A stretch of DNA of 64,000 nt. It comes from Actinoalloteichus_B caeruleus (GTDB lineage Bacteria; Actinomycetota; Actinomycetes; Mycobacteriales; Pseudonocardiaceae). Position numbers and translations under genes: made by a program. The notes below the pieces were generated by a model that did not search any database, had not been told where the DNA came from, and was given only the letters and a program-made list of their open reading frames with translations. Location of the stretch: assembly GCF_000718005.1 (NCBI RefSeq), contig NZ_JODV01000006.1; one strand, written 5' to 3'. Shown here piece by piece: positions 17,167 to 25,869 of the stretch (the first letter of the stretch is position 1; each line of letters starts with the position of its first letter).

Positions 17167-19200
17167 CTACTTCCCGGGGCCGTTGAGGTCGCGGAGCATC
17201 CGGTTGTAGGCGGCCAGGTCGGCATCCCCGTCGGACTCGGCCCGCCGGTCGGAACGAGCGGCGTCCCTGGCGTCGCTGCGCGCCCACTGGACGAGCAGGG
17301 CCACGATCACCACCAGGACCGGGACCTCCCCGCTGGCCCAGGACAACCCACCGCCGAGTCGCTGGTCCTCCAACAGGTCGGACACCCACGGCAGGGACAA
17401 CCCCCGGTAGAAGGACTCCCCGATGATGGTGCTGGACCCCATGAGGATGATGCCGAAGAACGCGTGGAAGGGCATCGACGCGAACATCAGACCGAGCCGC
17501 CCCATCGGCGCCAACCGGTGCGGCGCGGGGTCCACCCCGATCACCAGCCAGTAGAACAGGTAGCCGGTCACCAGGAAGTGGGCGTTCATGGCCAGGTGCG
17601 CCCAGTGCTGGTCCAGGGCCACGTCGAACAACCCCGAGAAGTAGAGGCCGTAGAAGGACCCGACGAACAGGACCAGCGCGACCAGCGGGTGGGCCAGCAC
17701 CCGGGTCACCGGCGACTGCACGGCCGCAAGCAGCCACTCCCTCGGCCCCGGCGGGCCGTCCTTCCCGGCGGTGGGCAGGGCGCGCAGCGCCAAGGTCACC
17801 GCACCGCCCAGGGCCAACAGGATGGGGGCGAGCATCGCCAGCATCATGTGGGCACCCATGTGGGCGCTGAACATCGCCGGCGAGTACTTGCCGAGACCGG
17901 AACTGGTGGCGATCAGCACCGTGGCACAGCCACCCAACCAGGCGACCGTCCGCCCGACCGGCCAGGCGTCGCCCCGCCGCCGCAACCGGCGGACACCCGC
18001 CAGGTACAACCCGGCCAGGACCAGGGACAACGTCCCGTACACCAGGTCGAAACGCCAGTCCAACACCATCCGCCCGAAGGTGAACGGCCCGTCGAGCTCG
18101 AAGCCCAGCACCAGCTCCATCGCGCTGATCTCGGTGTTGGCCACCTCCCTGGGCGGCGGAGTCCGTCCCAGACCGACGGCCAGACCCACCGTGACCAGCA
18201 TCAACAGGATCTCCACCGCGCCGAGGCGGATCAGCGGCCTTGCGGAGCCGGTGCGCTCGATCTCGGCGACCGACCGCTCCCGTTGCAGGTAGCCGAAGAC
18301 GAGGAGCAGCAGGATGGCCACGGCCTTGGCCACCACCAGCTGACCGTAGGTGCTGGTCAGCAACTCGTCGGGGCGGAGGCGGGACAGGGCGTTCACCACG
18401 CCGGAGACGCCCATGGCGATCCAGCAGACCAGGGCGAGCCGGGAGAACCGTCGAGCCGCCAGACCGAGGTGACGGCCGCCTCGCAGGGCGTGCGTGACCA
18501 GGGCGATCAGGCCGCCCACCCACAGCATCGTGCCGAACAGGTGGAACAGGAGGCTGTTGGTGGCGACGTCGTGCGCGCCTCCGCTGGCGGAGTGCCCCGT
18601 CATCGCCACCGGGAGGAGAGCGGCCAACGACAGGAAGAACCAGGCGACGGCCCACGACCACGTGAGCACCACCCGGCAGGCGACCGCGACCGCCAGCGCG
18701 AGACCAGCGGTCCACGCCCAGGCCCGCGCCTGCTCCAGCTGACCCAGCAGCTCGCCGAACATCTCCCAGTCCAGGACCCGCGCCAGCGGCCACCCGACCG
18801 CGTCCGCGAGGCTGAGGGGCACGGTGACCGCCGCGCCGAGCGCCCACGCGGCGGCGGCCCAGCTCGCGATGCGCACCGCCGCGAACCCGTCGGCGGCGAG
18901 CTCCCCGGAGCGCTGCGGAGGGGTGAGGAACGCGGCGAGCAGCAACGACCCGATGGTGACCGCGGCACCGACCTCCGCCACGACACGGGCCACGGGCAAC
19001 CCGTACCGGACCACGTCCCCGGGATCGGGCAGGCCGAGCGCCAGGTAGGTGTCGGTCGCGGACAGCATCAGGACGAGGGCCGCGACCAGCGCGGCGAGCA
19101 CCGTACCCGGCAGGACGACCGCGAGGACGCCGACGGCGGAGCGCCGAGCCGGTTCCTTCCGGTCGGCCTCGACCCGTTCCGTGGTGAGTGTGGGGGACAC
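17167..19200 (-). CDS. CopD-CtaG fusion membrane protein
   Basis: Polytopic membrane protein of 677 residues joining a CopD-like copper import/resistance domain (about 70-330) to a CtaG-type cytochrome c oxidase assembly domain (about 360-640). About fourteen hydrophobic segments are visible. His/Met-bearing helices likely to handle copper include LFHLFGTMLWVGG in the first half and MFSAHMGAHMMLAMLAP, HLAMNAHFLVTGYLF and FHAFFGIILMGSS in the second. The fused arrangement is common in actinobacteria and is thought to deliver copper to the CuB site of the oxidase. The start at 19200 gives a short charged N-terminus before the first membrane helix. No copper regulator or oxidase gene is adjacent. 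Confidence 0.93.
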   Translation of the reverse strand: MSPTLTTERVEADRKEPARRSAVGVLAVVLPGTVLAALVAALVLMLSATDTYLALGLPDPGDVVRYGLPVARVVAEVGAAVTIGSLLLAAFLTPPQRSGELAADGFAAVRIASWAAAAWALGAAVTVPLSLADAVGWPLARVLDWEMFGELLGQLEQARAWAWTAGLALAVAVACRVVLTWSWAVAWFFLSLAALLPVAMTGHSASGGAHDVATNSLLFHLFGTMLWVGGLIALVTHALRGGRHLGLAARRFSRLALVCWIAMGVSGVVNALSRLRPDELLTSTYGQLVVAKAVAILLLLVFGYLQRERSVAEIERTGSARPLIRLGAVEILLMLVTVGLAVGLGRTPPPREVANTEISAMELVLGFELDGPFTFGRMVLDWRFDLVYGTLSLVLAGLYLAGVRRLRRRGDAWPVGRTVAWLGGCATVLIATSSGLGKYSPAMFSAHMGAHMMLAMLAPILLALGGAVTLALRALPTAGKDGPPGPREWLLAAVQSPVTRVLAHPLVALVLFVGSFYGLYFSGLFDVALDQHWAHLAMNAHFLVTGYLFYWLVIGVDPAPHRLAPMGRLGLMFASMPFHAFFGIILMGSSTIIGESFYRGLSLPWVSDLLEDQRLGGGLSWASGEVPVLVVIVALLVQWARSDARDAARSDRRAESDGDADLAAYNRMLRDLNGPGK

Positions 19201-19546
19201 GGCGCGAGCCTAGGACAGATGCCCCCGGCTCGGTCCGGCCGTCCTTACGGCCACGTGCGGTTTCCCGGCGACGGCACCGGAGTCAGCCGCCCGGGAGTGA
19301 ATCGCCGTGACCAAGAGCACACGGACACGGCATCAGGTGGCAACCCATCCGGGTTTCGGCTGGTAAAACGATCTCCACCTGGCCAGCCCAGGAGCCGGTC
19401 AGCCGGGCGGTGACCACTAGGCTTCCCCCGGCTCACGCGGGGAAGGTGTGCGGTCGTCATCGGTTAGGTACCGGCTCGGCAACGGTCCACCGCTGAAGCT
19501 GAACACCGACTTCACACCGGTTAACCTGTCCGCGCGTTTGGCGCAC
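19201..19546. other. Intergenic region upstream of the tRNA gene
   Basis: No supported gene. The tRNA promoter should lie just upstream of 19547; a TTAACC-like -10 is near 19521, but I see no clear -35. Confidence 0.45.
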
Positions 19547-19622
19547 GCCTCCGTAGCTCAGTGGATAGAGCGAGGGACTTCTAATCCCGAGGTCGCAGGT
19601 TCGAATCCTGCCGGGGGCACCA
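19547..19622 (+). tRNA. tRNA-Arg (anticodon UCU)
   Basis: The 76 bases fold as a full cloverleaf. Acceptor arms GCCTCCG (19547-19553) and CGGGGGC (19612-19618) pair with one T-G wobble, followed by discriminator A and an encoded CCA at 19620-19622. The D arm begins TAGCTCAGTGG, the anticodon loop reads CTTCTAA with TCT as anticodon, and the T arm contains GGTTCGAATCC. It decodes AGA/AGG, codons that are rare in such a genome. No integrase or attachment-site duplicate was found beside it. Confidence 0.97.
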
Positions 19623-20214
19623 CCACGTCGTCGTTCACCGCGGCGTTCTCACTCGATCCGCCCCGTTTCCGCCGGTCCCCAGCGGGCGAGGGCGATCGCC
19701 CTGGCCGGGCGGAACGGAACTGCGGTCCGGGCGACGACTCACGATGAGGCATTCCGGGAAGGCCCGGTCGGCGAGGCGGCGGTGCTCGGGTAGGACTAGC
19801 GGGCGTCGCCCGCCGGGGACCGGGCGGCCATCGGGGTGGGCGCGGACCTCGTCGTACCCGGCCTCGCTCACCCGGTGCGCGGCTCGGAGACCGCGACTCC
19901 GAGGCGGTGCGTCCTTCCCCGCTGGGTCCCGCGCAGGGCCGGTGGCAACGGCCCCGGCATGGTGGGTCGGTGGGAGTTCCTCGTCGGACGAGGCGGTCCG
20001 CGTTCGACGCCGTGCGTCCTCGGTCGCGGACCCGCTCGGCGGGCCGCACCCCTCGGAGCGGGGCGCTCCTGGTCCGTCCAGGCCGCCCTCGAGCCGCGAC
20101 CCGTCACGACGAGCCGGTGCGCCCGCCGAGGTCGCCGGTGCCCACGAGGAGGGACCGGGGGACACCAACCCCGGCCGGGAACGTGGTGACCGGATCCGAG
20201 GGCGACGCACGCGG
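19623..20214. other. 592-base region with no supported gene
   Basis: Frames are open on both strands because of the GC content, but none has a convincing ribosome-binding site or recognisable protein features. No repeat of the tRNA 3' end was noticed. Confidence 0.5.
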
Positions 20215-20685
20215 TCACGGCGCGACGATCAGCGCCTGCGGTGCGGCCGCCTTCATGCGGGTGTTCAACCAGGACAGTTGACGGGAGGTCTGCCCGCTGG
20301 CGCTCCGCGCGATGGACAGCAGCTCGTGGTCCCGCAACCCCTGGGCCGCCTGGTTGATCACGGTCCAGGTGGTCAGGACAAGAGTGCCCAGGACGTGCAG
20401 GTCCTGGAGGTCGCGGAGCAGGCCGACCGGCCCGGAGCGGACCTCGGCGAGCCCGGCGGCGTGGAGGCGGTCGGGTTCCTCGACGTCGCCCCCGTGCTGC
20501 TCGCCGTAACGGCGGGCGACGGGCTCGAGCTGGCGCACGTGGTCGTCGCTGAACCCGGCGAGGGTGCGACAGGTGAAGAGCACGTCGGGGTGGCGGGCGT
20601 GGCCCTCCCCGACGACGCGGAGGGACTCGGCGAGGGTCCGCTCGGACCGGTGGGCCAGCCCCACGTAGGTGGCGAGGTGCATCAT
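20215..20685 (-). CDS. Small helical protein coupled to molybdopterin oxidoreductase
   Basis: Hypothetical protein of 156 residues, apparently all alpha, probably a four-helix bundle: helices near 5-25, 35-60, 75-105 and 115-145, with scattered His and Glu (H3, H12, and HARHPDVLF, DDHVRQLEPV, HVLGTLVLTTWTV). The ATGA junction overlaps the stop of the upstream oxidoreductase by 4 bases, so the two are translationally coupled. The His/Glu pattern could suit a ferritin-like or haem-binding bundle, but no complete metal motif is seen. Its position suggests an accessory, chaperone or electron-transfer partner of the Mo enzyme. Function not assigned. Confidence 0.8.
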   Translation of the reverse strand: MMHLATYVGLAHRSERTLAESLRVVGEGHARHPDVLFTCRTLAGFSDDHVRQLEPVARRYGEQHGGDVEEPDRLHAAGLAEVRSGPVGLLRDLQDLHVLGTLVLTTWTVINQAAQGLRDHELLSIARSASGQTSRQLSWLNTRMKAAAPQALIVAP

Positions 20686-23180
20686 CGGCCTCCGGTCCCG
20701 CCGGCCGCGTCCACCGCCGGGTCGTCCGGGTAGCCCGGGGTGTCCGTCAGCCGCGTGGTGGTCGGCGCCCCGCCGGACGTCCCCGGAACGCCACCGCCGA
20801 CCGGCGCGGACGCCGCCGTGGTGGGCGCCGGCGCGGGGCCGTCACCGCCGCGAACCCGGACGACGCGGCAGGCCGCCGTCTTGAAGTAGGGCTGCTTGGA
20901 CACCGGATCCCACACGGTCATGGTCAGTTCGTTGGCCTGCCGGTGCTGGTGCTCGGGATCGGCGTCGTCGAGGTCCCAGGAGCCGTAGTGGAAGGGCGCG
21001 AACACCGTTCCCGGTCTCACCCGCCCGACCCGGGCCCTGACCTCGATGGCGCCCCTCGGCGATTCCACCCGGACCACGTCGCCCTCGCTGACTCCCAGCC
21101 GGGCGGCGTCGACCTCGGACAGCTCGACCCAGGCGTCGGGTGCCGCCGCCCGGAGCGAGGGGGACCGGCCGGTCTTGGTCCGGGTGTGGAACTGGTAGAC
21201 GGTCCGGCCGGTGGTGTAGAGCATCGGGTACTCCGGTCCTGGTTCCTCGTGCGACGGGGTGTGGTGCGCTCCCTTGAGGAACGCGCGACCGTCGGGGCGC
21301 ATCGCCCGGTGTTCCTGCTCGGTGACGACCGCGCCGGTGAGCAGGTCGTGGCCGTAGGTCTCGCACTCGTCGGTGCGGGTGGGGAACACCCCGTCGTGGT
21401 AGAGCCGGTCCGTTCCGTCGGGGGCGTGCTCGGTGACCGGCCACGGGATCCCGGTGGGCCCTCGCAGCCTGGCGTAGGTCAGTCCCGTGTAGTCCACGGG
21501 TCGACCTCGGCTCGCCTCCCGCCAGGCGCCGAAGACCTCCTCGGGCTCCCGCCACGGGACGAGCGGCGCGCCGTCCCTGTCGCGGAAGTCCATGGCGTCG
21601 GCGTACATCAGGAAGATCTCCAGGTCGCTCCTCGCCTCACCGGGGGGTTCGACGGCCTTCTCGGACAGGTGCACGACCCGGTTGGTGTTGGTGAACGTTC
21701 CCGTCTTCTCGCCCCAGCCGGCGGCGGGTAGCACCACGTCGGCCAGCCGCGCGGTCTCGGTGAGGAAGAGGTCCTGCACGACCACGAAGCACTGGTCACC
21801 GCCCAGGATCCGGCGGATGCGCGCCGACTCGGGCATGGACACGGCCGGATTGGTTCCCACGACCCACAACAGCCCGATGCTGCCCTCCTCGGCGTAGCCG
21901 AAGATCTGCATGGCGTGGGTGGGTGGCGCCCAGTGCGGAATGGTCAACGGGTCGACGTTCCACAGCTCCGCCAACTCCCCCACGTGGCGCGGGTTCTCCC
22001 AGTCGCGGAATCCGGGCAGGTCGCCGTCCGCGCCGCACTCCCGGTTGTTCTGGGCGGTGGGCTGGCCGTTCATCTGGAGGACACCGGACCCGGGTCGACC
22101 GATCAGGCCGCGCAACAGGTGGAGGTTGTGCACGGCCACGGCCGAGGCGGTGGCCTGGTGGGACTGGTAGAAGCCCTGGAGGACGGTCGACAGGACGTCG
22201 CGGCTCTCCCCGAAGATCCGGGCCGCCCTGCGCAGGTCGTCGGCGTCGACCCCGCAGGTCCGCGCGACCACCTCCGGGGTGTAGGGCTCGACGATTCCGC
22301 GCAGTTCCTCGACGCCCAGGGTGTGGTCTCGGACCCACCGCTCGTCGACCCAGCCGTTGGCGAACAGTTCGCGGGTGAGCCCGTTCATCAACGCGAGGTT
22401 CGTGCCGACCCGGGGTGCGAGGTGGACCCCGCCGGTGCGTTCCGCCTCCACTGCCACCGGGGTCCGCCTCGGGTCCACGCAGACCACCACCGGCGGGTCC
22501 GGTGATCGGGTGCGGTCCAGCACCCGCATCCACAGCACGGTCTGCGTCTCGGCCATGTTGTGGCCGTAGAGGAAGAGCGCGTCGCAGTGCTCGACGTCGG
22601 TGTAGGAACCGGGCTGCCCGTCAGCGCCGAAGGACTCCTTGAAGGCTGCCGCGCTGGTCGCGGTGCACAAGCGGGTGTTCCCGTCCATGTGCGGCGTTCC
22701 CAGCCCGGCCTTGCCGATGACCCCGAGGACGTAGTACTCCTCGGCGAACAGCTGGCCGGTGCTGTAGAAACCGTGGGTCAGCGGCCCCTTCTCCGCCAGC
22801 AACCGGCGTGAGACCTCCACGACCCGACCCATCGCGGTGTCCCAGTCGGTCTCGACCAGCTGCCCCGCCTCCCGCACCAGGGGGCGGGTCAGCCGGTCGG
22901 GGGACGACGCCCACGGGGTGCTGCCGTAGAGGCCCTTCGGTCCGAGCCGGCCGTGGTTGACCACGTCGGTCGCCCGCCCCCGCACCCCCACCATCCGGCC
23001 GTCCTTCACCGCGATGTCGCAGCCGCACCCGTTGCTGCACAGCACGCAGGCGCTGGGGACCCACCGGTCCACCTCGTCCTCGGACAGACCGTCGGCCAGG
23101 TACTCGTCCACCCTGGCCGGCCAGACCGTCCCCTTGCCGTGCGGGGTGCGCGGCCCCCAGACGTCGGCGATCCGATCCAT
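20682..23180 (-). CDS. Molybdopterin oxidoreductase with atypical Fe-S motif
   Basis: Bis-MGD enzyme of the DMSO-reductase superfamily, about 832 residues; the substrate is unknown. The N-terminal cluster motif is C45-x2-C48-x3-C52-x-C54, but the usual fourth ligand in the NxGxLCxKG block is replaced by Gly (HGRLGPKG, G80), so C54 may supply the ligand or the cluster may be altered. Domains follow the standard order: Mo-binding regions including MDGNTRLCTATSAAAFKES, LYGHNMAETQTV, VVGTNPAVSMPES and the C-terminal dinucleotide-binding barrel from about 690. The last 50 residues are Pro/Thr/Gly-rich. No Tat signal is seen, so it is probably cytoplasmic. ATG 23180 is used; a GTG 9 bases upstream has a better-spaced GGGGAG. 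It is flanked by a membrane haem-type protein and coupled to a small helical protein. Confidence 0.92.
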   Translation of the reverse strand: MDRIADVWGPRTPHGKGTVWPARVDEYLADGLSEDEVDRWVPSACVLCSNGCGCDIAVKDGRMVGVRGRATDVVNHGRLGPKGLYGSTPWASSPDRLTRPLVREAGQLVETDWDTAMGRVVEVSRRLLAEKGPLTHGFYSTGQLFAEEYYVLGVIGKAGLGTPHMDGNTRLCTATSAAAFKESFGADGQPGSYTDVEHCDALFLYGHNMAETQTVLWMRVLDRTRSPDPPVVVCVDPRRTPVAVEAERTGGVHLAPRVGTNLALMNGLTRELFANGWVDERWVRDHTLGVEELRGIVEPYTPEVVARTCGVDADDLRRAARIFGESRDVLSTVLQGFYQSHQATASAVAVHNLHLLRGLIGRPGSGVLQMNGQPTAQNNRECGADGDLPGFRDWENPRHVGELAELWNVDPLTIPHWAPPTHAMQIFGYAEEGSIGLLWVVGTNPAVSMPESARIRRILGGDQCFVVVQDLFLTETARLADVVLPAAGWGEKTGTFTNTNRVVHLSEKAVEPPGEARSDLEIFLMYADAMDFRDRDGAPLVPWREPEEVFGAWREASRGRPVDYTGLTYARLRGPTGIPWPVTEHAPDGTDRLYHDGVFPTRTDECETYGHDLLTGAVVTEQEHRAMRPDGRAFLKGAHHTPSHEEPGPEYPMLYTTGRTVYQFHTRTKTGRSPSLRAAAPDAWVELSEVDAARLGVSEGDVVRVESPRGAIEVRARVGRVRPGTVFAPFHYGSWDLDDADPEHQHRQANELTMTVWDPVSKQPYFKTAACRVVRVRGGDGPAPAPTTAASAPVGGGVPGTSGGAPTTTRLTDTPGYPDDPAVDAAGGTGGR

Positions 23181-23350
23181 GTGCCCCACTGTGCTCCCCA
23201 CCAGGGCGGTCCGCAGGTCGAGACGGGCACGGCGTGCCCGGCTGGACCTGGGTTCGGTACCGAGCCGGATCCGCGTTCGTGGGGGCCGGTTGGTCATGCT
23301 GGTCGGGCGGGCGGCTGAGGCGCGAGCCGGTGCCGGCGGCCCCCGCGACA

Positions 23351-24391
23351 TCAGCTCCTCGGCCCACCGCGCTCGGCCACCCGCCTCCGCTCCGCCGCCC
23401 GGACCACGGCGACCGCGACCACCATGGCGACGAGGAGCACGGCTGTCCCGAGCCACACCATCCACGGGTGCACGGAGAGGCCGGCGCCGTCGAGCCCGGG
23501 GGTTCGACCGCCGTCCCGTCCGGTGACCACCACCGCCAGCACCACGAGGATCGACGCGGACACCGCCAGCAGGGCCACCGCCCGCCGCCCGACGGCCAGC
23601 CAGCCGGCCAGGCGGCGGAGGCGTTCGGACCTGCGGGCCGGGGCGAGCAGCCTGACCAGCAGCAGGACGGCCACGGGTATCTGGAGCAGCCACAGCGTCG
23701 TCCTCGGCCACCCGTCGAACCACACGTTCGTGCCGTACAGCAGGGTGTGCCAGGCGCTGAGGACGTAGACGACGATGACGAATCGGTGCAGCGCCCGCCA
23801 CGTCCTCCCGCCCGTGCGGTGCCGGAGGTAGAAGGCGATGCTGAGCGGGATGGCCAGGTAGAACGCCAGCAACCCGAGCAGGATCGCGACCCGTCCGGTG
23901 CCGGAGGAGTAGCCGCCGGGCACGAAGGCCTCGACGAACGCGTTCCACGTGCGGCCGACCCAGCCGCCCCCAGGCTCCCTGGTGCGCACGAGTTCGGTGA
24001 AGAAGAGGAAGGCGTGCGCGAACATCAGGCCGATGGTGGTGAGGCTGGTCGCGCGGTGCCACCGTTCGATCCGGGCGGGCGGCACCGGGAGCCAGCGGGG
24101 TGGCCGGGCGGAGCGCACCAGGCCCAGCATCGTCGTCATCCAGGCCCACAGCAGCGCTGACCAGCCGAAGGCCTGGCAGAGCCAGTACATCCAGTAGGCG
24201 TTGGCGTCGGCGAGGTAGGGCATCACCTCGAGCGTGGCCGAGACGCCGGTCCGCACCCGGTGGTGCAGGAACGCGAAGATCGCCCCGGTCAGCAGCAGGG
24301 CCGCGACCGCGTCCGGTACGGCGGCCCGCAGGTCCGCCAGCGGCTCGGAAGGCCGCCGCCCAGTGTCGTCGGTCGTTGTCGTCGAGACCAT
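23351..24391 (-). CDS. Ferric-reductase-like transmembrane cytochrome b protein
   Basis: Integral membrane protein of 346 residues with about eight hydrophobic segments. The central block resembles the ferric reductase-like/MsrQ-type fold: helices carry histidines suited to haem ligation (RWHRATS, FAHAFLFF, LHRFVIVVY, SAWHTLLYG). The C-terminus adds two or three membrane helices. ATG 24391 is chosen because GGGAGG lies just upstream; the frame is open further back but without conservation-like features. It is the first gene of a leftward set with the molybdopterin oxidoreductase and the small helical protein, so it probably passes electrons between quinone and the Mo enzyme. No flavin or NAD domain is present, unlike true ferric reductases. 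Confidence 0.85.
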   Translation of the reverse strand: MVSTTTTDDTGRRPSEPLADLRAAVPDAVAALLLTGAIFAFLHHRVRTGVSATLEVMPYLADANAYWMYWLCQAFGWSALLWAWMTTMLGLVRSARPPRWLPVPPARIERWHRATSLTTIGLMFAHAFLFFTELVRTREPGGGWVGRTWNAFVEAFVPGGYSSGTGRVAILLGLLAFYLAIPLSIAFYLRHRTGGRTWRALHRFVIVVYVLSAWHTLLYGTNVWFDGWPRTTLWLLQIPVAVLLLVRLLAPARRSERLRRLAGWLAVGRRAVALLAVSASILVVLAVVVTGRDGGRTPGLDGAGLSVHPWMVWLGTAVLLVAMVVAVAVVRAAERRRVAERGGPRS

Positions 24392-24626
24392 CGCGCCCTC
24401 CCGGTCGTCCCCCACGTACACAGTCGGACGGGGAGCCGGGAAAGTTCCAGGGAACTCGCACCTCCGGGCCGAGGACGGCCAGGCCGGCCACCTGCTGGGG
24501 CGTGGACGCCGAGCGCACCCACCGCCGCTGGTTCGCGCCGCGGCCGTCACGCACTCCCGGGGAGTGCGCCGTGCGCCTCCCCGGCGGGAACGGCAGTGGC
24601 GCCGGGCACTCCTACCGCCGCCGGGC

Positions 24627-24657
24627 TTGACCTTCTGGTTACCGCAGGGTCCACGCT
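24627..24657 (+). promoter_or_regulatory. MerR-type promoter with operator dyad
   Basis: TTGACC (24627-24632) and CACGCT (24652-24657) are separated by 19 bases, the stretched spacer typical of MerR-controlled promoters. A 23-base imperfect palindrome (24629-24651; 8 of 11 positions symmetric) fills the spacer. The predicted transcript start falls on the GTG start codon at 24664, implying an autoregulated leaderless mRNA. Confidence 0.7.
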
Positions 24658-24663
24658 CCTGGT

Positions 24664-25527
24664 GTGTTGTCCATCAGCGATTTCAGCCAGGTGTGCCAAC
24701 TTCCGGCACAGACCCTGCGCTTCTACCACTCCGAGGGCCTGGTCGTGCCGGCGGAGGTCGACCCCAGGACCGGGTACCGCCGCTACACCTTCGACCAGGT
24801 GGAAAGGGCGCTGCTCGTGGCGACGTTGCGCCGGGCCGGGCTGGCCGTCCGCCTCGTCCGGCACGCCCTGGCGCACCCTGAGGACACGCCGGAACTGTTG
24901 CGGAACCACCGGGAGGCGATCCGCCGCCAGCGTCAGGCCGAGGACGCCGCGCTCGACGACGCTCGCGTGTTCGTCGACGCGTGGCCGCAGGTGCGGGAAC
25001 AGGCGACACCGGCAACGTTCGCGCTGTCCGCCGCCGTCCCCGCCCGAGCCGCGGAGCGCGGCGAGACCCACGAGGCGTGGTACGACTGGGACGAGCTCAA
25101 CGAGGCGGTCTGGGAGGTCGTCAACCGACTCGCGTCGCTGGCCGACGGCCTGGGCGCACGGGTATCGGGGGCGCCCTGGCGGTGCTCGGCGATCGAGACC
25201 CGGGAGCAGCGGCGGCGCTACCACACCCCGGAAGGTCCGCACTGGCTGGTGAAGGTCCCGGTGGATCTCGAGGAGGTGCCGCCGGAACGGCTGCCCGACG
25301 GGGTCACGCACGAACTGTTCGAGACCCGCACGGAGATGTCGATCGAGATGCCCGGTGAGGACTCCGCCGCCAAGTACGCGGCGGCGCTGTCCCGACTCAT
25401 GGCCCACCCGCTCGACAACGCCTTCCTCGACGTGGCGCGGATGCGTCACATCCTGCGCCCTGGCGGGGTGGAGACGGCGATGGCCGTCATCGCGCTCGAC
25501 GAGTACGAGGACCCGTTCTGTTCCTGA
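24664..25527 (+). CDS. MerR-family transcriptional regulator
   Basis: Cytoplasmic DNA-binding activator/repressor of 287 residues. The N-terminal winged helix-turn-helix (1-70) has the family pattern LPAQTLRFYHSEGLVVPAEV followed by TGYRRYTFDQVERALLV. A linker helix (about 80-115) is followed by a C-terminal domain of about 170 residues that I cannot place; its size suggests effector binding as in BmrR/TipA-type regulators. GTG 24664 coincides with the predicted transcription start of its own MerR-type promoter and no ribosome-binding site is visible. It is divergent from the Mo-oxidoreductase module (273 bases apart) and convergent with the ABC/isoprenoid operon; either could be a target. 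Confidence 0.92.
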   Translation: MLSISDFSQVCQLPAQTLRFYHSEGLVVPAEVDPRTGYRRYTFDQVERALLVATLRRAGLAVRLVRHALAHPEDTPELLRNHREAIRRQRQAEDAALDDARVFVDAWPQVREQATPATFALSAAVPARAAERGETHEAWYDWDELNEAVWEVVNRLASLADGLGARVSGAPWRCSAIETREQRRRYHTPEGPHWLVKVPVDLEEVPPERLPDGVTHELFETRTEMSIEMPGEDSAAKYAAALSRLMAHPLDNAFLDVARMRHILRPGGVETAMAVIALDEYEDPFCS

Positions 25528-25869
25528 CGGGTCACCGCCTGGGACCACCGGCCGGGACGCGACGACCGCCCCGACGGCGAGCTCGACGAGGCATTGGTGG
25601 CCGGTGCCGCTGACGAGCTCGCCCCGGTGGGACGGGGCGTTCACCACGCCGAGGACGGAGCTCCATGGAGGCGGCGGGGGAGGGGGCCCGGATCCCGACG
25701 CGGCGGCTCCTCTCCACGCTCTCGGCGACCGACCGCCAGTCGCGCGGGCCTGAGGGGTGGCGCACCCCCCGGGACCGAACCGTCGTACCCGTGCCGCGGC
25801 GGGCGAACACCCGCGCCAGGCGTCGCGCTCGCGCCGACCGGGACGTGACCCCGGGCGCCACCAGGTCGG
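25528..25869. other. Convergent intergenic region
   Basis: These 342 bases lie between converging merR and ABC permease genes. Short GC-rich inverted repeats exist, but no strong terminator or gene is apparent. Confidence 0.5.

Noticed and set aside
16939..19413. 824-codon plus-strand frame opposite copD-ctaG
   Set aside because: Antisense shadow; Gln/His/Arg-rich translation typical of reverse-read membrane-protein codons.
19547..20214. tRNA-Arg as an integration site for a mobile element
   Set aside because: No integrase, no duplicated tRNA 3' end and no phage-like genes follow.
20682..23180. Second assimilatory nitrate reductase
   Set aside because: Fe-S motif, neighbours and lack of NasA-like C-terminal features differ from the nasA at 60303; substrate left open.
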